A stretch of 41,255 bases of DNA from an uncultured Clostridia bacterium (GCA_934120045.1 CAKOTF010000011.1:1-41255), one strand, 5' to 3'; positions 25,387-34,480 are shown, counted from the first letter of the stretch. Notes: generated from the letters alone by a model not told the origin. Made by a program: numbers and translations.

Positions 25387-25995
25387 ATGAAAAAAGGATA
25401 TATTTTTTCAGCAATATTAGGTGGAACATTTTTTGCGGTACCATATTTAGCTCTTGGAGTTCAATTAGTACCATCACTAGCAATAAGTGCAGTGGCATAT
25501 GGAGCTGGAACCTTAATATTTAAAGATAGAAGTAAAATTGATTATTCAACTAAAAATACTAATTTATATGAAATACTAAAAAATGCAAAATCACAAACAA
25601 CGCAAATTTTTGATATTTCAAAGCAATTAGAAGACAGAGAATTAATTGCAAATGTCCAAGATATTTGTAATACATCAAATAAAATAATTGATACTTTATC
25701 AAAAAATCCAGGAAAACTATCACAAGTAAATAATTTTATAAATTATTACTTACCAGTAACAATAAAAATATTGCAAAGATATGATGAAATTGAAAATCAA
25801 AGATTAAATTCAGAAGAAAGCCAAAAATTTATGAAATCAGTAAGAGATATGATTGCAAAAATAAAAGAAGCTTTTCATGAACAATTAAATAATATGTATC
25901 AAGCAGAGATTATAGATACAGATGCAGAATTAAAAGTATTTGAAGAAATGTTAAAATCTGATGGATTTTTAGGAGATATAAATATTAAAAAATAG
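25387..25995 (+). CDS. XpaC-family protein (5-bromo-4-chloroindolyl phosphate hydrolysis protein)
   Basis: 202 residues. Two short hydrophobic segments near the N-terminus (~5-24, ~28-45) form a hairpin anchor, followed by an all-helical domain with FINYYLPVTIKILQRYDEIENQR, characteristic of XpaC (PF10112). XpaC genes are regularly paired with TelA, as here. The biochemical function is not established; the family name comes from a phenotype. It begins 17 bases after the VWA fusion gene, with AAGAAAGG upstream. Confidence 0.87.
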   Translation: MKKGYIFSAILGGTFFAVPYLALGVQLVPSLAISAVAYGAGTLIFKDRSKIDYSTKNTNLYEILKNAKSQTTQIFDISKQLEDRELIANVQDICNTSNKIIDTLSKNPGKLSQVNNFINYYLPVTIKILQRYDEIENQRLNSEESQKFMKSVRDMIAKIKEAFHEQLNNMYQAEIIDTDAELKVFEEMLKSDGFLGDINIKK

Positions 25996-26048
25996 GAAGT
26001 AAGTTTAAATATAGATAATTAAAGCCTAAAGAAAGGAAGATAAAAAAT

Positions 26049-27182
26049 ATGAAAGGAAGAAAAGAAGTCTGGATAGGACTTGGAATTTTAATAATATTAG
26101 TCTTAATCATAATAGGAATAAAATTCTTTTCAACAAATGGAGAATCAATCATAGAATCAAACTTAAAAACAGTATATGTTGCAACAGGTGGAGGAAAGGA
26201 AAATTTCTTAGCAGATGAAGAAGTTAATAAAATAATGAAAAAGAAATATGGATTAAATGTTATATATGATTCATGGAGTAATGGAAAACTAATTAAAAAT
26301 CCATTAGTAAGAGAGGACGGAACGAAGTATGATGTAATGTTCTGTTCTGACCAAAGATTTTATGATTATTATAAATTAGCACCAGATACAACAAAAGGAG
26401 AATCAGCAAGATATACAGTTCAAAAAGGTGGATTAACATTAAATACTCCAATTGTAATATATAGTTGGGATACAGTTGTAGATGCATTAATAGAACAAAA
26501 AATAGTAACAGAAAAAGATGGGGTATATTACATAACAGATATGCCAAAATTAATATCATATATACTTGAAGGAAAGAAATGGAAAGACATTGGAGTAGAT
26601 ATGTTATATGGAAGTATAAATATAGACTCAACTGATCCAGTTACATCATCACCTGGTGCAACATATTATGGGTTATTACTTTCAATTATGTGTGATGGAG
26701 AAATAACAGATGAAGCAGTTGCAGAAAATTTACCAAAACTAAAAGAATTTTACACAAAATCAGGATATATGAACAATACACCAGCAGATTTATTTGAATT
26801 ATACTTAAAAACAGGAGTTGGAGGAAAGCCAATGATTGTTGATTATGAAAAAAGTGTAATAGATTTTGCAAATTCAAATCCAGATGGATGGGAACAAGTA
26901 AAAGACAAGATGAGAATATTATATCCAACACCAACAATATGGAACTCACATTGTATAGCATCATTTGATGAAGCTGGAGATGAGTATTATGAAGCTTATG
27001 AAGATAAAGAGATGCAACAAATAGCATGGTCAAAATATGGATTTAGAACAGGTGTAACAGGTGGAAATTATGATGTAACACAAGTAAATGTAAAAGGAAT
27101 ACCACAAAGCATAATAAGTACAGTATCAAGCCTAAAAATGAATGTATATGAACAATTAATTTCATATTTAGGAAATAAATAG
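26049..27182 (+). CDS. Membrane-anchored substrate-binding-like protein
   Basis: 377 residues. A basic N-terminus and one membrane helix (~8-26), without a lipobox Cys, precede an extracytoplasmic domain of the periplasmic-binding type II fold. Supporting stretches are VYVATGGGKENFLADEEVNK near the start, DVMFCSDQRFYDY, and TDPVTSSPGATYYGLLLSI, which parallels the ligand segment of the VWA fusion protein. The two are thus distant paralogues, one with and one without VWA. AGAAAGGAAG precedes the ATG. No transporter genes accompany it. Confidence 0.8.
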   Translation: MKGRKEVWIGLGILIILVLIIIGIKFFSTNGESIIESNLKTVYVATGGGKENFLADEEVNKIMKKKYGLNVIYDSWSNGKLIKNPLVREDGTKYDVMFCSDQRFYDYYKLAPDTTKGESARYTVQKGGLTLNTPIVIYSWDTVVDALIEQKIVTEKDGVYYITDMPKLISYILEGKKWKDIGVDMLYGSINIDSTDPVTSSPGATYYGLLLSIMCDGEITDEAVAENLPKLKEFYTKSGYMNNTPADLFELYLKTGVGGKPMIVDYEKSVIDFANSNPDGWEQVKDKMRILYPTPTIWNSHCIASFDEAGDEYYEAYEDKEMQQIAWSKYGFRTGVTGGNYDVTQVNVKGIPQSIISTVSSLKMNVYEQLISYLGNK

Positions 27183-27229
27183 TTTATAAAATTTTAAATA
27201 TAATTATAAAAAAGATTGGAGAAAATAAA

Positions 27230-28378
27230 ATGGAAGAAGAAATAAAATTAGAAGTTGCTAAAAATGTAGATACAAAAGATATCGAATTAGCATTAAAAAC
27301 AGATAAAAAAGTTGATGAAGCTGTTGTAGAAAAATCATTAAATTATGATGCTTTAACACAAGAGGAAAAATCTGCAATAGATGAATTTATTAGTAAAGTT
27401 GATGTAAAAAATACTGCACAAATATTACAATTTGGTTCAAGTGCACAAAGTAATATATCAAAATTCTCAGACAGTGTTTTAAATGATGTTAGAACCAAAA
27501 GTTCTGGAGAAGTTGGAGATTTACTATCAGGATTAGTAACAGAAATAAAAGAATTTAATGCAGATGTTCCAGTTGAAGAGAAAAAGGGAATATTAGGAAT
27601 ATTCAATTCTGCAAAAAAACAAGTTGAAAAATTAATAGCAAAATATGACAAAGTAGAAAATAATATAGCTAAAATAGAAAAATCATTAGAAACACATAAA
27701 CTTCAAATGATGAAAGATATTGCAATATTTGATACAATGTATGATAAAAACTTACAATATTTTAAAGAATTATCATTATATATAATTGCTGGTGAAAAGA
27801 AATTAGAAGAATTAAAAACAGTTACATTACCAGAATTACAAAAAATAGCAGAAGAAACAAAAGAACAAACAGATGCACAAGCTGTAAATGATATGGTAGC
27901 AATAATAAATAGATTTGAAAAAAGAATATATGATTTAAAAACAACAAGAATTATATCAATTCAAATGGCACCACAAATTAGATTAATTCAAAACAATGAT
28001 AGTGAATTAGTTGAAAAAATACAAAGTTCATTAATAAATACAATTCCACTTTGGAAAAATCAAATTGTTATAGCATTAGGAATAACAAATGCAAGAAATG
28101 CATTAGGAGCACAAAAACAAGTTACACAAATGACAAATGATATGCTTACAAAAAATAGTGAATTACTAAAACAAGGAACAATTGAAATTGCAGAAGAATC
28201 TGAAAAAGCTGTTGTAGATGTTCAAACATTACAAAAAACAAATCAAGATATTATAGATACATTGGATAAAGTTATAGAAATTCACGAAAATGGAAGAGTA
28301 AAAAGACAAGAAGCAGAAGTTCAACTTGAAGAAATTGAAAACAAATTGAAAGAAAAATTATTAGAAATAAAGAATTAA
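27230..28378 (+). CDS. TelA-family toxic anion resistance protein
   Basis: 382 residues, soluble and nearly all helical, the normal TelA (PF05816) length. Family features are QFGSSAQSNISKFSDSVLNDVR (~62-85), the KGILGIFNSAKKQVEKL segment, and RTTRIIS-type KTTRIISIQMAPQIRLIQNND with PLWKNQIVIALG near residue 285. TelA proteins were found through tellurite resistance and also affect tolerance to cell-wall agents; the mechanism is unknown. Last gene of the 23759-28378 operon. GGAG precedes the ATG. Confidence 0.92.
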   Translation: MEEEIKLEVAKNVDTKDIELALKTDKKVDEAVVEKSLNYDALTQEEKSAIDEFISKVDVKNTAQILQFGSSAQSNISKFSDSVLNDVRTKSSGEVGDLLSGLVTEIKEFNADVPVEEKKGILGIFNSAKKQVEKLIAKYDKVENNIAKIEKSLETHKLQMMKDIAIFDTMYDKNLQYFKELSLYIIAGEKKLEELKTVTLPELQKIAEETKEQTDAQAVNDMVAIINRFEKRIYDLKTTRIISIQMAPQIRLIQNNDSELVEKIQSSLINTIPLWKNQIVIALGITNARNALGAQKQVTQMTNDMLTKNSELLKQGTIEIAEESEKAVVDVQTLQKTNQDIIDTLDKVIEIHENGRVKRQEAEVQLEEIENKLKEKLLEIKN

Positions 28379-28459
28379 TAACAATGTAATTAAATATAGA
28401 GAAAACATATGAATATTTGTATAATGCTAGCATACAGTATTAGTATTGGAGAGAAAAAT

Positions 28460-28712
28460 ATGAATGTTTTAATAATAATATCTTGTATATGTTTTCTTTT
28501 TATTTTCATAAGAATATTTGTAGTACCAATAAAATTAATATTAAAATTGGGGATTAATTCTATTTTAGGGATAATATTTATTTTGATAATAAATTTTATA
28601 GGAATATATTTGAAATTTCATATAGGAATAAATTTGATAACAATATTAACAGTACGGAATATTAGGTGTGCCTGGAGGGATATTTATTATATTGTTAAAA
28701 TTTCTTACATAA
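28460..28712 (+). pseudogene. bofA: bofA-like pro-sigmaK processing inhibitor, broken by a +1 frameshift
   Basis: From the ATG at 28460 (after GGAGAGAAAA) the frame encodes a BofA-like membrane protein: two helices with VVPIKLILKLGINSILGIIFILIINFIG and GINLITILTV. At about 28655 the frame breaks. Removing one base (the C in GTACGGA) restores GILGVPGGIFIILLKFL, the conserved BofA C-terminus, ending at TAA 28710-28712 and giving 83 residues, the normal BofA length. As written, translation runs on out of frame to 28759. BofA holds the SpoIVFB protease inactive in the mother cell. Either the gene is broken or the extra base is a sequencing error; the intact remainder of the C-terminus favours a very recent event or an error. 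Confidence 0.8.
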
Positions 28713-28754
28713 TAATAATAAAACAGAGGAGAATGGTTTTCACCATCTCCTCTG
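28708..28754 (-). terminator. Terminator of the small minus-strand gene
   Basis: CAGAGGAGAATGG and CCATCTCCTCTG (28724-28754) form a stem with one bulged base. In the minus direction TTTTATTATTATTATG follows. It may also help end bofA transcription. Confidence 0.7.
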
Positions 28755-28764
28755 GCTAGGGTAT

Positions 28765-28790
28765 AACAGAGTTTAAGAATCAACTCTGTT
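28765..28790. repeat. Perfect 9-bp inverted repeat over a stop codon
   Basis: AACAGAGTT (28765-28773) and AACTCTGTT (28782-28790) flank 8 bases. The minus-strand gene's TAA lies within it (28773-28775). It adds a second hairpin before the terminator. Confidence 0.6.
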
Positions 28791-29024
28791 GAAATTCACC
28801 AATCTGGTGACTGCTTCGGCAGCAGGGGCAGAGAAAACTACCCGTTTCTTATGAGGGAACGCATTCTTCAACTTATAGTTGAAAGAACTAGGCATTTTGT
28901 AAACAGTTCCGAGAAAATCAGAGGCCTTAATTTTTTTCTCCTCGCCAGTGAGCATGTTATGAACAACAAAATACTCGATTTTATCAATTGTTTCAAAAGT
29001 AACCCAAACTGTAGCGTTCATCAT
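28773..29024 (-). CDS. Small hypothetical protein with balanced codon use
   Basis: 83 residues from the ATG at 29024, which has AAGGAGGG 8 bases upstream; an upstream GTG would overlap that site. No membrane span. A likely beta-rich N-terminal half (TVWVTFETIDKIEYFVVHNM) precedes a basic/hydrophobic half with SAPAAEAVTRL. No family recognised. GC-rich codons (GCC, GTC, CGG, TTC) are much commoner than in neighbouring genes, as in the gene at 11752, which suggests acquisition or a different expression class. It is an isolated unit with its own terminator, convergent with bofA. Confidence 0.65.
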   Translation of the reverse strand: MMNATVWVTFETIDKIEYFVVHNMLTGEEKKIKASDFLGTVYKMPSSFNYKLKNAFPHKKRVVFSAPAAEAVTRLVNFNRVDS

Positions 29025-29118
29025 AACGAACACCCTCCTTAAAATTAATATCTATATTATAACTCAAAAAATGAAAATAATCAATAGTTTTACATAAAAT
29101 AAAAAAGTTTTAAAAGTA

Positions 29119-29147
29119 TGGACAATATGAAAATTGTAATGTATAAT
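29119..29147 (+). promoter_or_regulatory. SigmaA-type promoter of tRNA-Gly
   Basis: TGGACA (29119-29124), 17-bp spacer, TATAAT (29142-29147), 11 bp before the mature tRNA 5' end. Confidence 0.75.
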
Positions 29148-29158
29148 AATTGATATAT

Positions 29159-29232
<74 letters not shown>

Positions 29233-29289
29233 ATCAAATAAGTTGTTTACGTATATCAGTAGTGACGAATAAAAAAATGAATAGATTCA

Positions 29290-29329
29290 AAAGCATAGCA
29301 AAATAAGCAAAAAAAGCTATGCTTTTTTT
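29290..29329 (+). terminator. Terminator after tRNA-Gly
   Basis: AAAGCATAGC (29290-29299) pairs with GCTATGCTTT (29316-29325), followed by a T run. Confidence 0.85.
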
Positions 29330-29351
29330 GTTGAAAAAATATTGCTATTCA

Positions 29352-29531
29352 ATGAAATATTTAATAATATCAGAAATGTCAATGTTTTTAAGTGAAGGAA
29401 AATCACAGAGATTTACAGAGACAGCATTTGGAAATATGAAATATTTAGAAAATATAAGTAAAATAATAAAAGAAAAAGTGCCAGATGCAGAAATATATAC
29501 AAATGTATTCTCAAGAATAAAAAGAAAATAA
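29352..29531 (+). CDS. Doubtful short hypothetical ORF
   Basis: 59 residues, MKYLIISEMSMFLSEGKSQR at the start and a basic end (VFSRIKRK). No ribosome binding site precedes 29352, and the earlier in-frame ATG lies within the tRNA terminator. A clear terminator follows at 29588, which is the main reason to keep it. It may be a gene remnant. The 29233-29696 interval otherwise holds only the two terminators and the gat promoter. Confidence 0.25.
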   Translation: MKYLIISEMSMFLSEGKSQRFTETAFGNMKYLENISKIIKEKVPDAEIYTNVFSRIKRK

Positions 29532-29587
29532 ATGTAATAAGACAAATCATAAAAAAACAAGAAAACAGAAAAATATAGTATAAGGAT

Positions 29588-29620
29588 GTGGATTGCAAAT
29601 ATAAATGCAATCCACTTTTT
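29588..29620 (+). terminator. Rho-independent terminator
   Basis: GTGGATTGCA (29588-29597) pairs perfectly with TGCAATCCAC (29606-29615), followed by TTTTT. It insulates the gat operon from upstream. Confidence 0.88.
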
Positions 29621-29632
29621 ATATTCAAACTA

Positions 29633-29661
29633 TTGTAAATTCAAGCAAAAAGTTATATAAT
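29633..29661 (+). promoter_or_regulatory. SigmaA-type promoter of the gat operon
   Basis: TTGTAA (29633-29638), 17-bp spacer, TATAAT (29656-29661), about 35 bp before the gatC start. Confidence 0.7.
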
Positions 29662-29696
29662 AAGCACATTAAAAAGAAAAACAGAAGGAGGCAGTT

Positions 29697-29984
29697 ATGA
29701 AAGTAAGTAGAGAAGAAATATTACACATAGCAAACTTAGCACAATTAGAATTAAAAGAAGAAGAGATAGACACATATATATTACATTTACAAGATATATT
29801 AAATTTTGCAAATATAGTAAATAATGCGCCTGTTGAAGGATTAGATATAACAATAGGAGCAAATGAAGCAAAAAATAGATTTAGAAAAGACGAAGTTAAG
29901 GTATTTGATAACATAGAAGGATTATTACAAAATGCGCCAGAACAAGATAGACATATGTTTAAAATTCCAAAAGTATTAAACTAA
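29697..29984 (+). CDS. gatC: Aspartyl/glutamyl-tRNA amidotransferase subunit C
   Basis: 95 residues, normal length. VSREEILHIANLAQLELKEEEI and LQDILNFANIVNNAPVEGLD match GatC, the small subunit that wraps GatA and GatB; the C-terminal RKDEV...LLQNAPEQDRHMFKIPKVL is also typical. AAGGAGG precedes the ATG. GatCAB converts Glu-tRNA(Gln) to Gln-tRNA(Gln), and Asp-tRNA(Asn) to Asn-tRNA(Asn) where needed. First gene of the operon, 26 bases ahead of gatA. Confidence 0.96.
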   Translation: MKVSREEILHIANLAQLELKEEEIDTYILHLQDILNFANIVNNAPVEGLDITIGANEAKNRFRKDEVKVFDNIEGLLQNAPEQDRHMFKIPKVLN

Positions 29985-30010
29985 GCAAAATTTTATAAGG
30001 AGGAATGTAA

Positions 30011-31480
30011 ATGGACATTACAGAATTAACAGTACATGAGCTACAAGAAAAAATAAAGAATAAAGAATTAACAATAACAGAAATAACAAAAGCTTATGTA
30101 GATAGAATGAATGAGAAAGAAAAAGATGTACAAGCATTTATAACAGAATTAAAAGATGAAGCATTAAAACAATCAGAAGAAATACAAAACAAAATTGATA
30201 ATGGTGAAAAATTAGGAGATTTAGCAGGAATACCAATAGGAATAAAAGACATAATATGTACAAAAGGTGTAAAAACAACATGTGCATCAAAAATGCTAGA
30301 AAACTTTGTATCACCATATGATGCAACTGTTATGGAAAAAATAAATGCAGAAAATATGATAGATTTAGGAAAACTAAATATGGACGAGTTTGCAATGGGA
30401 GGTTCAACAGAATATTCATATTTTAAGAAAACAAGAAATCCATGGGATTTATCAAGAGTACCAGGAGGATCTTCAGGTGGTTCTGCAGCTGCAGTTTCAG
30501 CAAATATGGTACCATGGGCATTAGGAACAGATACAGGTGGAAGTATAAGACAACCAGCTTCATTATGTGGTGTTGTTGGGTTAAAACCTACTTATGGATT
30601 AGTATCAAGATATGGAGTAGTAGCATTTGCATCATCATTAGATCAAGTTGGAGTATTTACAAAAGATGTTCAAGATTGTGCAATGTTATTAAATGTAATT
30701 GCTGGATATGATGAAAAAGATTCAACATCTATAGATAATGGAAAGAAAGACTATACAAAATCATTATCAAAAGATGTTAAAGGTTTAAAAATAGGAGTTC
30801 CAAAAGAATTTTATGGAGAAGGAATAAATCCTGAAGTAAAAAAATCATTAGAAGAAGCAATTGAAAAATATAAAGAAATGGGAGCAGAGGTAGAAGAGTT
30901 TTCATTAGATATTGCTCAATATGCATTAGCAACATATTATATAATAGCATGTGCAGAAGCAAGTTCAAATTTAGGAAGATTTGATGGAATAAGATATACA
31001 TATAGATCACCAGAAGCAAAAACATTAAAAGAAATTTATAAAAAATCAAGAAGTGAAGGATTTGGTGCAGAAGTAAAGAGAAGAATAATACTTGGAACTT
31101 ATGTATTATCATCAGGTTATTATGATGCATATTATAAAAAGGCTCAACAAGTTAGAACACTTGTTATGAATGAATTTAATAAAGCATTTGAAAAATATGA
31201 TGTAATAGTAACACCAACATCACCAACAACAGCATTCAAATTAGGTGAAAAATCAACAAATCCAATGGAAATGTATTTAGCAGATATATGTACAGTTTCT
31301 GTAAATATTGCAGGATTACCAGGAATGTCAATCCCTTGTGGAATAGATAGTAATGGACTTCCAATTGGTATGCAAATAATCGGTAAAAAATTTGATGAAG
31401 AAACAATCATAAAAACAGCTTATGCTTATGAACAAGAAACAAAGTTCAGAGAAAAATACAAACCTACATTTAAAAAATAA
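30011..31480 (+). CDS. gatA: Aspartyl/glutamyl-tRNA amidotransferase subunit A
   Basis: 489 residues, full length. The amidase-signature triad K79 (PIGIKD), S154 (GGSSGGS) and S178 (GTDTGGSIR) falls at the positions known for GatA. It hydrolyses glutamine and channels ammonia to GatB. AAGGAGG precedes the ATG. The part from 30869 on belongs to the duplicated unit, and a copy of its 3' end recurs at 34052-34480. This copy is the intact one. An unknown gene separates it from gatB. Confidence 0.97.
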   Translation: MDITELTVHELQEKIKNKELTITEITKAYVDRMNEKEKDVQAFITELKDEALKQSEEIQNKIDNGEKLGDLAGIPIGIKDIICTKGVKTTCASKMLENFVSPYDATVMEKINAENMIDLGKLNMDEFAMGGSTEYSYFKKTRNPWDLSRVPGGSSGGSAAAVSANMVPWALGTDTGGSIRQPASLCGVVGLKPTYGLVSRYGVVAFASSLDQVGVFTKDVQDCAMLLNVIAGYDEKDSTSIDNGKKDYTKSLSKDVKGLKIGVPKEFYGEGINPEVKKSLEEAIEKYKEMGAEVEEFSLDIAQYALATYYIIACAEASSNLGRFDGIRYTYRSPEAKTLKEIYKKSRSEGFGAEVKRRIILGTYVLSSGYYDAYYKKAQQVRTLVMNEFNKAFEKYDVIVTPTSPTTAFKLGEKSTNPMEMYLADICTVSVNIAGLPGMSIPCGIDSNGLPIGMQIIGKKFDEETIIKTAYAYEQETKFREKYKPTFKK

Positions 31481-34051
31481 TATAACCAAATGAGAGGAGT
31501 ATAAAATGGGAGATGAAATGAAATATTCTGAAGGTCAAAGAAATCAAATATATGAAAAGTATTTAAGACCTTTAAAATTGAAAATTTCACAAATATTGTT
31601 ATATGATACAAATGCTGCAGCAGATTTTCTAAAAAAATATAATAACTTACTTCAAAAAACAAGTGACTCTGAATTATTAGATAAAATTACAGAATTAGAG
31701 TTAGAAATTGAACAATATGAAAAAACATTAGGAAAAGAAAAGACTTTTCAAGATAAAAGTTCTATTATAATTGGACAAGTTGAAGAATTATTATATGAAA
31801 GTGAACAATTTACATTAGAAGATTTCGAAAAAGAAGTGCATAGTTTAGTACAAAGATATAAAGAAAATTTTTCTGGTTATAGTTTAGAAGAAAGAGATTT
31901 ATTAGAGGCTAAAATTTATGAATTGCAAGCAAGATTAATTTTTAAAAGAGTAAATCAAGAATATCCTGAAAAAATAGATATTCCAAAAGAAGATGAAATT
32001 GGAATTATGATATACTTAAACAGAGAAATTACTAGATTACAGCAAAGTAAGAATCCTAAAATTAAAAATTATGTTGAAAAAATAAAGTATGAACTTATGG
32101 GAGGAACAGAGGCTATACATAATAGTGAAATATGGAAAGTACTAAGTTATGCTCAAAGAGAAAGATTTGAAGAAAAAGAGGAAAATCCTTCACAAAGTAA
32201 GTCATTAGTTTATGTGAGGCCAAAGAAAAATTCACTAATTAATGTAAAAAACAGAAATATAATGTCAGGCATTTTTTCAATTTTTAGAAAAGAACCACAA
32301 ATTCCATTGACTGAAAGAGATTTATCTAAAATTTCAATTGATTGGTTAGCAAAATATATTCCTAAAGATATGTTACAAGAATTAGAAGCTGATAGAAATA
32401 AAAAAGAAAATAATATAAGAAATAAGGAATATTTACCAGATCCAAAAACTCCAATATATGAAATGCTTAAATCAGCAACTAGATATGGAATGAGTAAAGA
32501 TAAAAGATATGTACTTCGAGGTGAAAATGATAGTGAAATATACATAGACATAGGTGAACAATTGGTAATTGATTATGATATTTATATAACCATGAGAGCT
32601 GGAGACATAATGGAAATTAGAACGCCTTGCCAGAGCACTAAAGATGGTAAGATAAAAAAATTAGGTGCATTTTTGGAATTAACTCAAATTATAGATAGAT
32701 GTTTTGGTACTGAATTTCAACAGGAATTATTAAAAGAAATAAAAAAATATTATATTGAAGAACATAAAATAACTAAAGAAAAAAAAGAAGCGAAACAACC
32801 TAAATTATTCAAACAATTAGAAAAAAGTTTATATAAGATGTGGGAAGAATATGAGAGAACAAAATTAGATTTTTTCGCATCAGAAGAAAGAAAAAGAAAA
32901 AATTTTTATAGTCAATATAGCTTACAAGAAAGAATAAAAATAAATACTGAAGATTTAACAAATGATAATGAAAAAAATAATAATATGAGTAATGAAACAA
33001 TTCAAGATAAAGAACAAGGAGGAGAAAATGCCAAGGAATGATTATGAAGTAGTAATGGGCTTAGAAGTCCATGCAGAATTAGCAACAAAAACCAAAATAT
33101 TTTGTAGTTGCCCAACAAAATTTGGTGCAGCTCCAAATACATAAGTATGTCCAGTATGTATGGCAATGCCTGGAACATTACCAACATTAAATGAAAAAGT
33201 AGTAGAATATGCAGTAAAAGCTGGACTTGCTACACATTGTACAATATCAAGAGATAGTAAAAATGATAGAAAAAACTATTTCTATCCAGATACACCAAGA
33301 GCATATCAGATTTCACAATTTGATAAACCATTATGTGAGCATGGATATATAGAAATAGAAACAAGTCAAGGAAAAAAGAAAATAGGAATAACACGTATTC
33401 ATATTGAAGATGATGCTGGAAAGTTAGATCATGATGATTTGGCTGGAGGAGCTCTTATAGATTTGAATAGAGCTGGAGTTCCATTAATAGAAATTGTATC
33501 AGAACCAGATTTTAGATCAATAGAAGAAGTTGATGCATATTTAAGAAAATTAAAATCAATACTTGAATATGTAGAGGTATCAGACTGTAAGATGGAAGAA
33601 GGATCTTTCAGAGCAGATGTTAACACATCAATTCGTCCAATTGGATCAGAAAAACTTGGTACAAGAACAGAAATGAAAAATATGAACTCATTTAGAAGTA
33701 TAACAAGAGCACTTGAATGTGAAATAGGTAGACAAGTTGAAGTTATAGATAATGGGGGAGTTGTTGATCAAGAGACATTAAGATGGGATGAAGTATCAGG
33801 AAAAACATTTTCAATGAGAGATAAGGAAAATGCACAAGATTATAGATATTTTCCAGAACCTGATCTAGTTGCAATAGAATTATCAGAAGAATATATTGAA
33901 AATATTAGAAAAACATTACCAGAAATGCCAGAAAGTAGAAAAGAAAGATATTTAAGAGATTATAAATTATCTGAAAAAGATGCTGGAATAATAACATCTT
34001 CAAAATATTTATCAGATTTGTTTGAAAAAGCTTCTGAAATATGTGGAAATA
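30869..34051 (+). repeat. Tandem duplication, unit 1 (gatA 3' part, unknown gene, gatB 5' part)
   Basis: The unit runs from TATAAAG in gatA (30869) to the same heptamer in gatB at the junction (34051/34052). The matching gatB site is 37023. TATAAAG microhomology thus marks both ends. The unit is 3183 bp. Unit 2 is shorter because 183 bp (61 codons) of gatA between 30889 and 31071 are missing from it, and because the unknown gene has small indels. Confidence 0.9.
31506..33041 (+). CDS. Unknown ~500-residue protein lying between gatA and gatB, copy 1
   Basis: 511 residues, not recognised. It is soluble, highly charged and mostly helical, with predicted coiled coils (~55-80, ~95-145, ~165-200). 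A basic patch with FSIFRKEPQIPLTERDLSK (~257-275) precedes IDWLAKYIPKDMLQELEADR and a possibly beta-rich module (~330-385); helices and an Asn/Glu-rich tail follow. No signal peptide or membrane span. GAGAGGAG precedes the ATG. The stop overlaps the gatB start by 14 nt, and gatB's GGAGGAG lies inside this gene, so it is translationally coupled to gatB. A paralogue is at 34508. The insertion into a normally tight gatA-gatB pair is unusual. Confidence 0.85.
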   Translation: MGDEMKYSEGQRNQIYEKYLRPLKLKISQILLYDTNAAADFLKKYNNLLQKTSDSELLDKITELELEIEQYEKTLGKEKTFQDKSSIIIGQVEELLYESEQFTLEDFEKEVHSLVQRYKENFSGYSLEERDLLEAKIYELQARLIFKRVNQEYPEKIDIPKEDEIGIMIYLNREITRLQQSKNPKIKNYVEKIKYELMGGTEAIHNSEIWKVLSYAQRERFEEKEENPSQSKSLVYVRPKKNSLINVKNRNIMSGIFSIFRKEPQIPLTERDLSKISIDWLAKYIPKDMLQELEADRNKKENNIRNKEYLPDPKTPIYEMLKSATRYGMSKDKRYVLRGENDSEIYIDIGEQLVIDYDIYITMRAGDIMEIRTPCQSTKDGKIKKLGAFLELTQIIDRCFGTEFQQELLKEIKKYYIEEHKITKEKKEAKQPKLFKQLEKSLYKMWEEYERTKLDFFASEERKRKNFYSQYSLQERIKINTEDLTNDNEKNNNMSNETIQDKEQGGENAKE

Positions 34052-34056
34052 TATAA
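33028..34056 (+). pseudogene. gatB: gatB copy 1: in-frame TAA at codon 39 and truncated 3' end
   Basis: The gene starts at 33028 with GGAGGAG upstream and reads GLEVHAELATKTKIFCSC...GAAPNT, then TAA (33142-33144), then VCPVCMAMPGTLPTLN and on through the GatB catalytic domain. The family has Gln at the TAA position (NTQ), one base change from CAA. The frame continues to 34056 but is cut at EICGN by the duplication junction, losing the C-terminal YqeY-like tRNA-binding tail. Internal initiation at ATG 33160 would give 298 residues. It is almost identical to copy 2, with only about ten base differences noted. It cannot make a normal GatB. Confidence 0.85.
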
Positions 34057-34480
34057 AGAAATGGGAGCAGAAGTAAAGAGAAGAATAATACTTGGAACAT
34101 ATGTATTATCATCAGGTTATTATGATGCATATTACAAAAAAGCTCAACAAGTTAGAACACTTGTTATGAAAGAATTTAATAAAGCATTTGAAAAATATGA
34201 TGTAATAGTAACACCAACATCACCAACAACAGCATTTAAATTAGGTGAAAAATCAACAAATCCAATGGAAATGTATTTAGCAGATATATGTACAGTTTCT
34301 GTAAATATTGCAGGATTACCAGGAATGTCAATTCCTTGTGGAATAGATAGTAATGGTCTTCCAATTGGTATGCAAATAATTGGTAAGAAATTTGATGAAG
34401 AAACAATCATAAAAACAGCATATGCTTATGAACAAGAAACAAAGCTTAGAGAAAAATACAAGCCTACATTTAAAAAATAA
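34052..34480 (+). pseudogene. gatA: gatA 3' fragment from the duplication
   Basis: Encodes the last ~140 residues of GatA (KEMGAE joined to VKRRIILGTYVLSSGYYDAY, to the end KPTFKK) without K79, S154 or S178, so it cannot be an amidase. It lost 183 bp in frame between two GCAGA repeats. The reading frame is open from a TTG at 34022 within gatB copy 1 but has no ribosome binding site. It probably persists as leader for the next gene. Confidence 0.9.

Noticed and set aside
30442..31130. Long ORFs on either strand within gatA
   Set aside because: They are out-of-frame shadows of gatA with no ribosome binding sites and low-complexity hydrophobic translations. The same holds for the many Leu/Phe-rich minus-strand frames elsewhere.
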